From Sulfurovum sp. (GTDB lineage Bacteria > Campylobacterota > Campylobacteria > Campylobacterales > Sulfurovaceae), in the NCBI GenBank assembly GCA_003978375.1, contig QNZW01000033.1, forward strand, positions 1-5,988: DNA of 5,988 nucleotides, in the 5' to 3' direction. Below the pieces are notes generated by a model, which was not told where the DNA came from, did not search any database, and saw only the letters and a list, made by a program, of their open reading frames with translations. Position numbers and translations under genes: made by a program. Shown in pieces: positions 1 to 4,764 of the stretch. Numbering within the stretch: position 1 is the first letter of the stretch; every line of letters starts with the position of its first letter.

Positions 1-732
1 TTAACACTTATAGGCTGTGGCAGTAGTGACAATAATACAAAATATAGTGCATTAAAAACAAGTCAAAGAAATGTTAAGTTTTTAGTAGATAAAGAGGGAA
101 TGAGTCTGTATACCTTTGATAAGGATACATTAAATCAAAGCAACTGTGATGCAACATGCCAAGAAAAATGGCCATTTTTTAGAGGTGCCAATGGTGAGAG
201 TGAAGATATTAAGGTGCTTGAAGGTACAGATCATTTAGCGTATAGAAATCATCCTTTGTATTATTTTTATAAGGATAAAGCACCTGGAGATGTCTTGGGC
301 AATCATGTTAAAAATGTTTGGGATCTTGTGTATGTGCCAGTAGGGAGTACAGATGCACAAACAGCACTTTCGGCGACAGAAATAAAACAGACATTCCTTA
401 CCGACAAAGACCAAAGAGCCTTATATGTTTTCGATAAAGATGAAGACAATGTGAGTCACTGTTATAATGATACACCCACAGCAACTACAGGATGTGAGAG
501 TACTTGGCCTGTTTTTTATAGTACAGATTTAGGTACTTTGCCTACAGGAACAACAGCATCGGACTTTGGGGTAATAGACAGAAATGCAAGTAAGGTCAAA
601 AAAGGAGAACCCACCAAACAAATTACCTATAAAGGAAAACCACTTTATTACTTTGCACCAGATAACAAAAAGGCACTGAGTACGAAAGGTGATTGGGTTA
701 AAGGTGTATGGCATTTGATTGATATAGATTAA
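1..732 (+). CDS. Lipoprotein with duplicated Yx[FWY]xxD repeats (COG4315 / Lipoprotein_15 family), 5' end missing
   Basis: The frame is open from the first base, so the start codon lies upstream and 243 residues are visible. The fragment begins LTLIGC, a lipobox with Cys at visible residue 6, so the protein should be lipid-anchored and exported. ATG at 100 is internal, because the lipobox precedes it in frame. The body is two similar halves. Half 1 has YTFDKD (37-42), a C49-x3-C53 pair, KWP (56-58), then LYYFYKD (86-92) and VWDLV (106-110). Half 2 has LYVFDKD (141-147), C154 and C165, TWP (168-170), then LYYFAPD (215-221) and a closing VWHLI. These are the hallmarks of the secreted-repeat family of unknown biochemical function (PF03640). 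A two-component system follows 12 bases downstream, so it is probably co-transcribed. Metal, haem or redox binding through the Cys/Tyr/Trp motifs is speculation. Family call is firm; function is not known. Confidence 0.9.
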   Translation, partial: LTLIGCGSSDNNTKYSALKTSQRNVKFLVDKEGMSLYTFDKDTLNQSNCDATCQEKWPFFRGANGESEDIKVLEGTDHLAYRNHPLYYFYKDKAPGDVLGNHVKNVWDLVYVPVGSTDAQTALSATEIKQTFLTDKDQRALYVFDKDEDNVSHCYNDTPTATTGCESTWPVFYSTDLGTLPTGTTASDFGVIDRNASKVKKGEPTKQITYKGKPLYYFAPDNKKALSTKGDWVKGVWHLIDID

Positions 733-744
733 GAAAACAGTTGC

Positions 745-1428
745 ATGTTGTATAAAATTCTTATTGTAGAAGATGAACCTGATATAGTAAAGCTGATACA
801 TAATCGTTTAGATAAAAATAAATTTGATGTCACCATAGCCGAAGATGGTGCAAAAGCATTAGCTAATATAAGTATGCATCACTACGATTTGGTGACAGTA
901 GATATAATGCTTCCTCATGTAGATGGCTTTACTTTATGTGAAGCTGTCCGTAAACGCCACAAAGATTCGCTTATCCTTATGATCTCAGCATTAGATACCA
1001 TGAAAAAAAAAGAAAAAGCCTATCTATTGGGTGCAGATGATTATATTCCTAAACCTTTTTCGCCTAAACTTGTGGCACTTAAAATAGAATCTTTACTAAA
1101 AAGACGTGTAGAGATGCTTAATGCACCTTTACCTTTTTGTGCCAATATACAACATGACGAAGCGTTAAAACTGTTTTATATACAAGGAAATCCTTTGACG
1201 CTAACATGGAGTGAATATACAATTTTTAAAATATTGTTTGAGACACCTAAAAAGGTATTTTCAAAAGAGGAGTTGTCTCAAATATTGTACAATGAAGACA
1301 TTGGAAATATAGATCAAAAAGGTATATGTACCCATATCTATCAGATACGTAAAAAAATAGCCCAGCAAAGTAAAGATGAGATTATTAAAACCATAAGAAA
1401 TGTGGGGTATACACTCTATGAATGCTAA
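745..1428 (+). CDS. OmpR/PhoB-family two-component response regulator
   Basis: 227 residues, the normal length for an OmpR-type regulator. The receiver domain (about 3-122) has the acidic pair E9/D10, phospho-acceptor D53 in VDIMLP, S81 at the switch Ser/Thr position, Y100 and invariant K103 in GADDYIPKPF. The C-terminal winged helix (about 150-227) has LTWSEYTIFKILFE, a VFSKEEL helix, the recognition-helix region around THIYQIRKKI and the closing wing IRNVGYTLYEC. It is predicted to be phosphorylated by the downstream kinase and to bind DNA as a dimer. Its start lies 12 bases after the lipoprotein stop with only a weak A-rich ribosome binding site, which suggests translation partly coupled to the upstream gene. 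A run of nine A bases (1003-1011) lies in the receiver-domain codons. The specific regulon cannot be named from sequence. Confidence 0.95.
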   Translation: MLYKILIVEDEPDIVKLIHNRLDKNKFDVTIAEDGAKALANISMHHYDLVTVDIMLPHVDGFTLCEAVRKRHKDSLILMISALDTMKKKEKAYLLGADDYIPKPFSPKLVALKIESLLKRRVEMLNAPLPFCANIQHDEALKLFYIQGNPLTLTWSEYTIFKILFETPKKVFSKEELSQILYNEDIGNIDQKGICTHIYQIRKKIAQQSKDEIIKTIRNVGYTLYEC

Positions 1429-2416
1429 AATGTATCTCATTATCTATTATTCTATTGCTGGAGTTATTATCTCACTGTTTACAGCTGTGATGACGTATTG
1501 GATTATAGATGTACCTATTGGCTCCAAGATGATGTTCAAAATCTTTTTGACTATCCTTGCTACTTTACCTATTATAGGTATATTGAGTTATTTAATAGGT
1601 GATTGTCTCTCAGGCAGACTCGCAGCCATTAGTCACTGTCTCAATGACATCAGCGAAGACAAGTTTTTAGTAGATAAGCATGAAGAGAGCATCACTGACA
1701 TCAATGCCATACATGAGTCTATACATGAGCTCTCTCATCGTTTGGAGAACTCCATTGTGACACTTAAAAAGAATAATGCCCAACTCAATAACATGATACG
1801 TTCACTCTCTCATGATATTAAAACGCCGTTAACCATTATAGAAGGTTACTTGGAAGAGTTAGAAGATGGCATCGTCACCAAAGCACAAAAGCCTGAAATA
1901 ATTGCCATACTCAAGAAAGAGACAGCCTACATCGCTGAACTTAGTTCAGAAGTGATTCGCTACTTACAGTCATTTGAAATCCAAGCACAAAAAAAGACTA
2001 TTGTCTTGAAAGATTTTTTACATGAAGAGGTGTGTCCACTGGTGCGCGTACCGAAAGATGTGGTTTTGAAATGCAAAATAAACGAAGAAGATAAAATGGA
2101 TTTTGATTGTATAGCACTTAAAAGTATTTTGGTCAATCTTTTACATAATGCAAGTAAGCATACGCAACAAGGTAGTATTCTCATTCAGTCTTTGAAAAAT
2201 GGTATCATTATAGAAGATACAGGAATTGGTATTGATAGTCAAGATGCTAAGATGATTTTCGAACCATTTTATTGTGCAGATAAAAGTAAAAACAGACAAA
2301 AAAATGGGTTTGGATTAGGATTGTCTATCGCTAAAAATTTGGCGGAGAATAATGGGTATGTATTGCGTATTGATACGTATTATAAAAATGGTGCGAGATT
2401 TTTACTTCATAAGTAG
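1418..2416 (+). CDS. Membrane histidine kinase with minimal extracytoplasmic loop
   Basis: Partner sensor kinase of the preceding regulator. I prefer ATG at 1418 (332 residues), which overlaps the regulator's end by 11 bases and has GGGG at 1404-1407 ten bases upstream. ATG at 1400 (338 residues) and ATG at 1430 are alternatives. Numbering from 1418: two membrane segments (about 6-31 and 40-60) are separated by only about 8 residues (around DVPIGSKMM). A HAMP-like linker (about 62-115) follows. The H-box SLSHDIKTPL has phospho-acceptor H132. The ATP-binding domain has the N-box with N240 and N244 (LVNLLHNASKHT), G1 EDTGIGI (266-272), an F-box IFEPFY, and G2 NGFGLGLSIA (296-305). All catalytic motifs are present, so it should be active. 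With no periplasmic sensor domain, the signal is probably sensed within the membrane, through a partner protein or from the cytoplasm. Confidence 0.93.
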   Translation: MNAKMYLIIYYSIAGVIISLFTAVMTYWIIDVPIGSKMMFKIFLTILATLPIIGILSYLIGDCLSGRLAAISHCLNDISEDKFLVDKHEESITDINAIHESIHELSHRLENSIVTLKKNNAQLNNMIRSLSHDIKTPLTIIEGYLEELEDGIVTKAQKPEIIAILKKETAYIAELSSEVIRYLQSFEIQAQKKTIVLKDFLHEEVCPLVRVPKDVVLKCKINEEDKMDFDCIALKSILVNLLHNASKHTQQGSILIQSLKNGIIIEDTGIGIDSQDAKMIFEPFYCADKSKNRQKNGFGLGLSIAKNLAENNGYVLRIDTYYKNGARFLLHK

Positions 2417-2428
2417 TAAAATGAAGAA

Positions 2429-2434
2429 AAAGGA
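2429..2434 (+). promoter_or_regulatory. Ribosome binding site of the VOC gene
   Basis: AAAGGA ends six bases before the ATG at 2440. It supports that start and indicates independent ribosome entry despite the 23-base gap from the kinase gene. Confidence 0.6.
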
Positions 2435-2439
2435 TAACC

Positions 2440-2853
2440 ATGAAATCACTTTTTCATTTGGCATATAATGTCACAGATTTAGAAGAGTCAAGAAAATTTT
2501 ATACAGAAATTTTAGGTTGTAAAGAGGGTAGAAGTACCCAAACATGGATAGATTATAATTTTTTTGGACATCAACTTTCGTTACATTTGGGTGAACCATT
2601 TGATGTGGCTTACACAGGAAAAGTGGGCGATCATCAGGTAGCCATGCCTCATTTAGGTGTGATTTTAGAACTTAAAGATTGGAAAAAACTGGCACAGAAG
2701 CTCCAAGCACATGATATCAAATTTATTATCGCTCCTACGATACGTTTTGAAGGAAAAGTAGGAGAACAATACACAATGTTTTTTACAGATCCCTCTGGCA
2801 ATCCCATAGAAATAAAAGGATTTGCAAATTTAGATACAATTTTTGATGCATAA
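2440..2853 (+). CDS. VOC superfamily protein (glyoxalase/bleomycin-resistance/dioxygenase fold)
   Basis: 137 residues, a typical single-chain VOC length with two beta-alpha-beta-beta-beta modules. The N-terminal module begins LFHLAYNVTDLEESRKFYTEILGC, the standard opening strand and helix with H6 at the usual first metal-ligand position. H49 lies at the end of the module (LSLHL). The second module begins MPHLGVILEL with H71 and ends FFTDPSGNPIEIKGF with E124 at the canonical last metal-ligand position. The metal site therefore looks intact (H6, H49 or a neighbour, H71, E124), consistent with a divalent-metal lyase, isomerase or dioxygenase. Substrate cannot be inferred; lactoylglutathione lyase, extradiol dioxygenase-like and thiol-transferase relatives share this fold. 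It is cytoplasmic, with no signal peptide. It lies 23 bases after the kinase gene and is probably the last gene of the lipoprotein/two-component operon, an unusual companion for such a system. Confidence 0.88.
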   Translation: MKSLFHLAYNVTDLEESRKFYTEILGCKEGRSTQTWIDYNFFGHQLSLHLGEPFDVAYTGKVGDHQVAMPHLGVILELKDWKKLAQKLQAHDIKFIIAPTIRFEGKVGEQYTMFFTDPSGNPIEIKGFANLDTIFDA

Positions 2854-2858
2854 AATTG

Positions 2859-2888
2859 ACAAAGGTATCCTATACTTTTGACCTTTGT
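2859..2888 (+). terminator. Possible weak terminator hairpin after the VOC gene
   Basis: Two mutually exclusive hairpins share a left arm. AAAGGTAT (2861-2868) pairs with ATACTTTT (2872-2879) across a three-base loop, with one G-U pair. ACAAAGGT (2859-2866) pairs perfectly with ACCTTTGT (2881-2888) across a 14-base loop. The position just after the stop codon fits transcription termination, but neither form is followed by a good T-run, so the call is tentative. Confidence 0.35.
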
Positions 2889-3025
2889 AAACTAAATTAA
2901 CTCACAATCTTATCATGCTTACACAAGAAAGTTTGGGCTTAATGGAAATAGGTATTGCAAGATGGTATGTGAGGAAAATTAAAATTTTGATAAACTATGA
3001 TGAAAAAATAAAAAGGTGATAAAAT
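2889..3025 (+). promoter_or_regulatory. Spacer upstream of the araC-type gene; promoter expected, not resolved
   Basis: AT-rich spacer that must carry the promoter of the AraC-type gene if the hairpin at 2859-2888 terminates. TATGAT at 2996-3001 is the most -10-like hexamer at a sensible distance from the start, with no convincing -35. Campylobacterota promoters commonly lack a conserved -35. A 34-codon frame without a ribosome binding site (2915-3019) crosses the spacer and is not called as a gene. Confidence 0.25.
3013..3020 (+). promoter_or_regulatory. Ribosome binding site that fixes a TTG start
   Basis: AAGGTGAT ends five bases before TTG at 3026. A stop codon (TAA, 3020-3022) sits in the same frame just upstream, and the next in-frame ATG is about 70 codons in. 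TTG is therefore both the earliest possible start and the one with a good Shine-Dalgarno. Confidence 0.7.
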
Positions 3026-3880
3026 TTGGAATTTCATACCTTTCCTAAAGCACTACATTGTCTAGAGAGTGTGAGCGTATTATTGCATTCAGAGAATAAC
3101 AGTATCTTGTATAAACGATTACAAAATGATGTGTTAAATACAGATATATTGACAGTGTCTCATGCCATTGTTTTTGTGATTAATGGAAAGGTTGAAGTAG
3201 AGGACAGTAATGGAAAATTGACAGTGGCAGAAAATGGAGAAATGATTTTTATGCCTAGGGACAGTTATATTGTTTCAGATTATTTAAAAAATTCTCAGGA
3301 CTTAGAAGTATTTTTACTCTTTTTTGATCATGAAATAGCCCTCTCTTTTTTAGGAGATAAATCTTTAGAATGTAATGCTTCTGAAGGAGTTTGCACTTTA
3401 AAAAGTTCTAAAAACGTTTATTATTTTTTTGAAACACTTCAAAAAATGAAATTTACTAACAAGAGCGATAAAGCGCTTTTAACCCTTAAAATATTAGAAT
3501 GCTTACATCTAGTGATGCAAGAGAATGAAAATAAGTTTATCGATACCTTATACGCATCTGAACGCTATAAACAAAAACGAAATATTTCCTCGCTAATGCT
3601 TGAACATTTTGAAAAAAATCTAACAGTTTCAGACTTTGCCTCACTTTCTGGAATGAGCCTTTCTACATTTAATAGAGAGTTCAAACAACAATATGGTACT
3701 ACTCCAAAGCAGTGGCTTATAGAGAAAAAAATGAATCGTGCTCATGAATTTTTAAGCCAAGGGCAATCAGTCACCCAAGTTGCATTTGATGTTGGCTACT
3801 TAAATGTTTCAAACTTTATAAAAGCTTATAAATCTTTTTACGGAAAAACCCCTAAAAGTATGCAAAAAAATATGATATAG
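3026..3880 (+). CDS. AraC-family transcriptional regulator with ExsA-like N-terminal domain, TTG start
   Basis: 284 residues, usual for the family. The N-terminal half (about 1-175) is a cupin-like ligand or protein-binding domain. Its stretch AIVFVINGKVEVED followed by AENGEMIFMPRDSYIVS resembles by eye the ExsA N-terminal region (LLEGELTVQD, GELLFVRRGSYVVS), as does the LKILECL helix. The C-terminal half (about 186-282) is the paired helix-turn-helix DNA-binding domain. HTH1 is around LTVSDFASLSGMSLSTFNREFK. HTH2 is around SVTQVAFDVGYLNVSNFIKAYK, followed by the signature FYGKTPKSMQ. No type III secretion gene is visible, so the ExsA resemblance describes architecture, not function. It is monocistronic by context, with a spacer before it and a probable terminator after it. 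The adjacent secreted SnoaL-like gene is the obvious candidate target, which is inference from neighbourhood only. Confidence 0.93.
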   Translation: MEFHTFPKALHCLESVSVLLHSENNSILYKRLQNDVLNTDILTVSHAIVFVINGKVEVEDSNGKLTVAENGEMIFMPRDSYIVSDYLKNSQDLEVFLLFFDHEIALSFLGDKSLECNASEGVCTLKSSKNVYYFFETLQKMKFTNKSDKALLTLKILECLHLVMQENENKFIDTLYASERYKQKRNISSLMLEHFEKNLTVSDFASLSGMSLSTFNREFKQQYGTTPKQWLIEKKMNRAHEFLSQGQSVTQVAFDVGYLNVSNFIKAYKSFYGKTPKSMQKNMI

Positions 3881-3887
3881 CGTAAAA

Positions 3888-3930
3888 TGACTACTTTTGA
3901 TTTTTTATAAGTAGTTATATATTTTCTTTT
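3888..3930 (+). terminator. Probable intrinsic terminator of the araC-type gene
   Basis: TGACTACTT (3888-3896) pairs with AAGTAGTTA (3909-3917): seven perfect pairs, then one G-U and one more Watson-Crick pair, around a T-rich 12-base loop. It is followed by T-rich sequence through 3930. It lies eight bases after the stop codon. The stem is A/T-rich, as expected in such a genome, so strength is uncertain. Confidence 0.55.
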
Positions 3931-3931
3931 T

Positions 3932-3960
3932 TGTCATAATGCCTGATATCAAACCAAGGA
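3932..3960 (+). promoter_or_regulatory. Putative -10 element and ribosome binding site of the SnoaL-like gene
   Basis: CATAAT at 3935-3940, preceded by TG at 3932-3933 and a T-rich tract, resembles an extended -10 of the Campylobacterota sigma-70 type without a clear -35. AAGGA (3956-3960) lies six bases before the ATG at 3967 and is a good Shine-Dalgarno. The predicted leader is about 20 bases, which leaves no room for a riboswitch. Confidence 0.45.
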
Positions 3961-3966
3961 ATAAAA

Positions 3967-4434
3967 ATGAAACGAATTGGATTATTGTTGATAATTGGGT
4001 TAGTAAGTATGGCACAAGCGAATGGAATAAAAGTAGAAAATGTACTTAATGGTTACATGAATGCATGGGCTGAACATAATATTAGTAAAATAGATAGTTA
4101 TTATAGCCAAGATGTTATTTGGTATGACCTACCATCTGATACTACAACTAAAGGTAAAAAAAAGGTTACAAAAGCCATTACCGATGCTTTTATGGCATAT
4201 GTTCCTGATATGTATTGGGTAAGAACTGGTGATGTATTTGTGAGTAAAAATACTATTGTCTACGAGTGGATTTATGGAGGCACCTTTAATGGTTTATGGG
4301 GCAAAAATGAGATAAAAAATAAAAAATTTAGTATCAAAGGCATCAGCACTACAACTATAAATGAGAATGGCAAAATTATTGCTCAAAAAGATTATTATGA
4401 TTTGTATGGATTTCAGATACAGTTAGGATTGTAA
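3967..4434 (+). CDS. Secreted SnoaL-like (NTF2-fold) protein
   Basis: 155 residues. Residues 1-18 form a Sec signal peptide: KR at 2-3, a hydrophobic core IGLLLIIGLVSM, and a likely cleavage after AQA (A18), giving a mature protein of about 137 residues in the periplasm. There is no lipobox Cys. The mature part matches the SnoaL/NTF2-like pattern: a helix around VLNGYMNAWAEHNISKIDSYY, then DVIWYD, a helix around KKKVTKAITDAF, and strands VFVSKNTIVYEWIYGGTF, KFSIKGISTTTI and GKIIAQKDYYDLYGF. SnoaL-fold proteins include polyketide cyclases, ester cyclases, isomerases and many non-catalytic binding proteins, so the substrate is open. Export is not typical of the polyketide cyclases and argues for a scavenging, stress or binding role. 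The adjacent AraC-type regulator may control it (inference). Confidence 0.85.
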   Translation: MKRIGLLLIIGLVSMAQANGIKVENVLNGYMNAWAEHNISKIDSYYSQDVIWYDLPSDTTTKGKKKVTKAITDAFMAYVPDMYWVRTGDVFVSKNTIVYEWIYGGTFNGLWGKNEIKNKKFSIKGISTTTINENGKIIAQKDYYDLYGFQIQLGL

Positions 4435-4471
4435 AATAGAGAGTGTTATATGTATTTAAGCAGTAATTTAC

Positions 4472-4498
4472 TATACTAAATCAACAAAATAAAAGGAG
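4472..4498 (+). promoter_or_regulatory. Putative -10 and strong ribosome binding site of the small ORF
   Basis: TATACT at 4472-4477 is a good -10 hexamer, but no -35 is apparent. Initiation about seven bases downstream would leave a roughly 20-base leader ending in AAAAGGAGAG (4491-4500). AAGGAG at 4493-4498 is the best Shine-Dalgarno in the window and is placed six bases before the ATG at 4505. Confidence 0.45.
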
Positions 4499-4504
4499 AG
4501 CATC

Positions 4505-4585
4505 ATGAAAACATTTTCATATACGACATACATCACTCAAAGATTTTCTGCTCTTCTTCTCTCACATTTCCTGCTTAGCCTCTAA
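4505..4585 (+). CDS. Small ORF, 26 residues, possible leader or small hydrophobic peptide
   Basis: Starts MKTFSYTTYITQ and ends SALLLSHFLLSL, so its last 13 residues hold six Leu and three Ser and are strongly hydrophobic. The ribosome binding site is excellent and a -10-like element lies at a sensible distance. All six Leu codons are CTN (CTT, CTT, CTC, CTG, CTT, CTC), whereas neighbouring genes mostly use TTA, TTG and CTT. ATGAAAA/TTTTCAT (4505-4520) forms a seven-pair hairpin over the start codon, and another perfect hairpin covers the stop. It could be a regulatory leader peptide, a short membrane-active peptide, or the broken 5' end of a lost gene. I do not recognise it and no function is assigned. 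Confidence 0.4.
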   Translation: MKTFSYTTYITQRFSALLLSHFLLSL

Positions 4586-4588
4586 GCA
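4572..4588 (+). other. Perfect hairpin spanning the small ORF stop codon
   Basis: TGCTTAG (4572-4578) and CTAAGCA (4582-4588) are exact reverse complements with a three-base CCT loop. The small ORF's stop codon TAA (4583-4585) lies inside the 3' arm. A ribosome terminating there would melt the stem. No T-run follows, so it is not a standard intrinsic terminator by itself. Confidence 0.45.
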
Positions 4589-4658
4589 ACATACTTAAAA
4601 TTTATAGATTCCTTGATTGGATGACCAGCTTAGATTGGCTGTGTATGCGATATGTTTC

Positions 4659-4747
4659 GTAGGGTGTTGTTGCTACAACACCTTTTATTTCGGAATAATT
4701 ATAAATCTGCATATTAAAAGATTGGTGCTGTGGCAACAGCACCCTAC
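4659..4747. repeat. REPIN-like inverted pair of REP palindromes (or small MITE)
   Basis: The left unit (4659-4682) is GTAG followed by a perfect stem GGTGTTGT/ACAACACC with loop TGCT. The right unit (4724-4747) is its inverted partner: stem GGTGCTGT/ACAGCACC with loop GGCA, followed by CTAC. Reverse-complementing the right unit gives a match at 21 of 24 bases to the left. Two of the three differences are the two sides of one stem pair (T-A versus C-G), so pairing is preserved; the third is in the loop. GTAG at the foot of the hairpin is the tetranucleotide typical of REP sequences mobilised by RAYT (TnpA-REP) transposases. The 41-base AT-rich core is unlike the arms. No transposase is visible and no target-site duplication is evident. 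The element ends 17 bases before the methyltransferase ATG, so it would lie in that gene's 5' leader. Confidence 0.75.
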
Positions 4748-4764
4748 ATGAAAAAGAGAAATAA

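Larger units (their letters stand above)
4435..4764 (+). other. 330-base spacer holding a leader-like small ORF and a REP pair
   Basis: The spacer between the SnoaL-like and methyltransferase genes carries, in order: a -10-like TATACT (4472-4477), a strong Shine-Dalgarno (4493-4498), a 26-codon frame (4505-4585), a perfect hairpin over its stop (4572-4588), about 70 bases (4589-4658) in which I recognise nothing, an inverted pair of REP-like palindromes (4659-4747), and 17 bases before the next start codon. I see no convincing terminator for the SnoaL-like gene. Confidence 0.7.

Noticed and set aside
529..801. 90-codon minus-strand frame under the lipoprotein and regulator genes
   Set aside because: Lies antisense to two well-supported genes. 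Phe/Tyr/Cys-rich composition is what antisense AT-rich coding DNA gives.
1960..2184. 74-codon minus-strand frame inside the kinase gene
   Set aside because: Antisense shadow of the kinase coding sequence with no independent signals.
2915..3019. 34-codon + strand frame (starts MLTQES) crossing the spacer before the araC-type gene
   Set aside because: No ribosome binding site before its ATG, no recognisable motif, and its stop overlaps the next gene's Shine-Dalgarno. In sequence this AT-rich it is compatible with chance.
3026..3880. Type III secretion master regulator (exsA)
   Set aside because: Only domain-level resemblance is seen by eye, and no secretion genes are in the window, so the symbol would overstate the evidence.
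4461..4471. Short palindrome AGTAA-T-TTACT as terminator of the SnoaL-like gene
   Set aside because: Five A/T-rich pairs with a one-base loop cannot form a stable hairpin, and no T-run follows.
4659..4747. CRISPR array
   Set aside because: Only two repeat units, in inverted rather than direct orientation, with no series of spacers.
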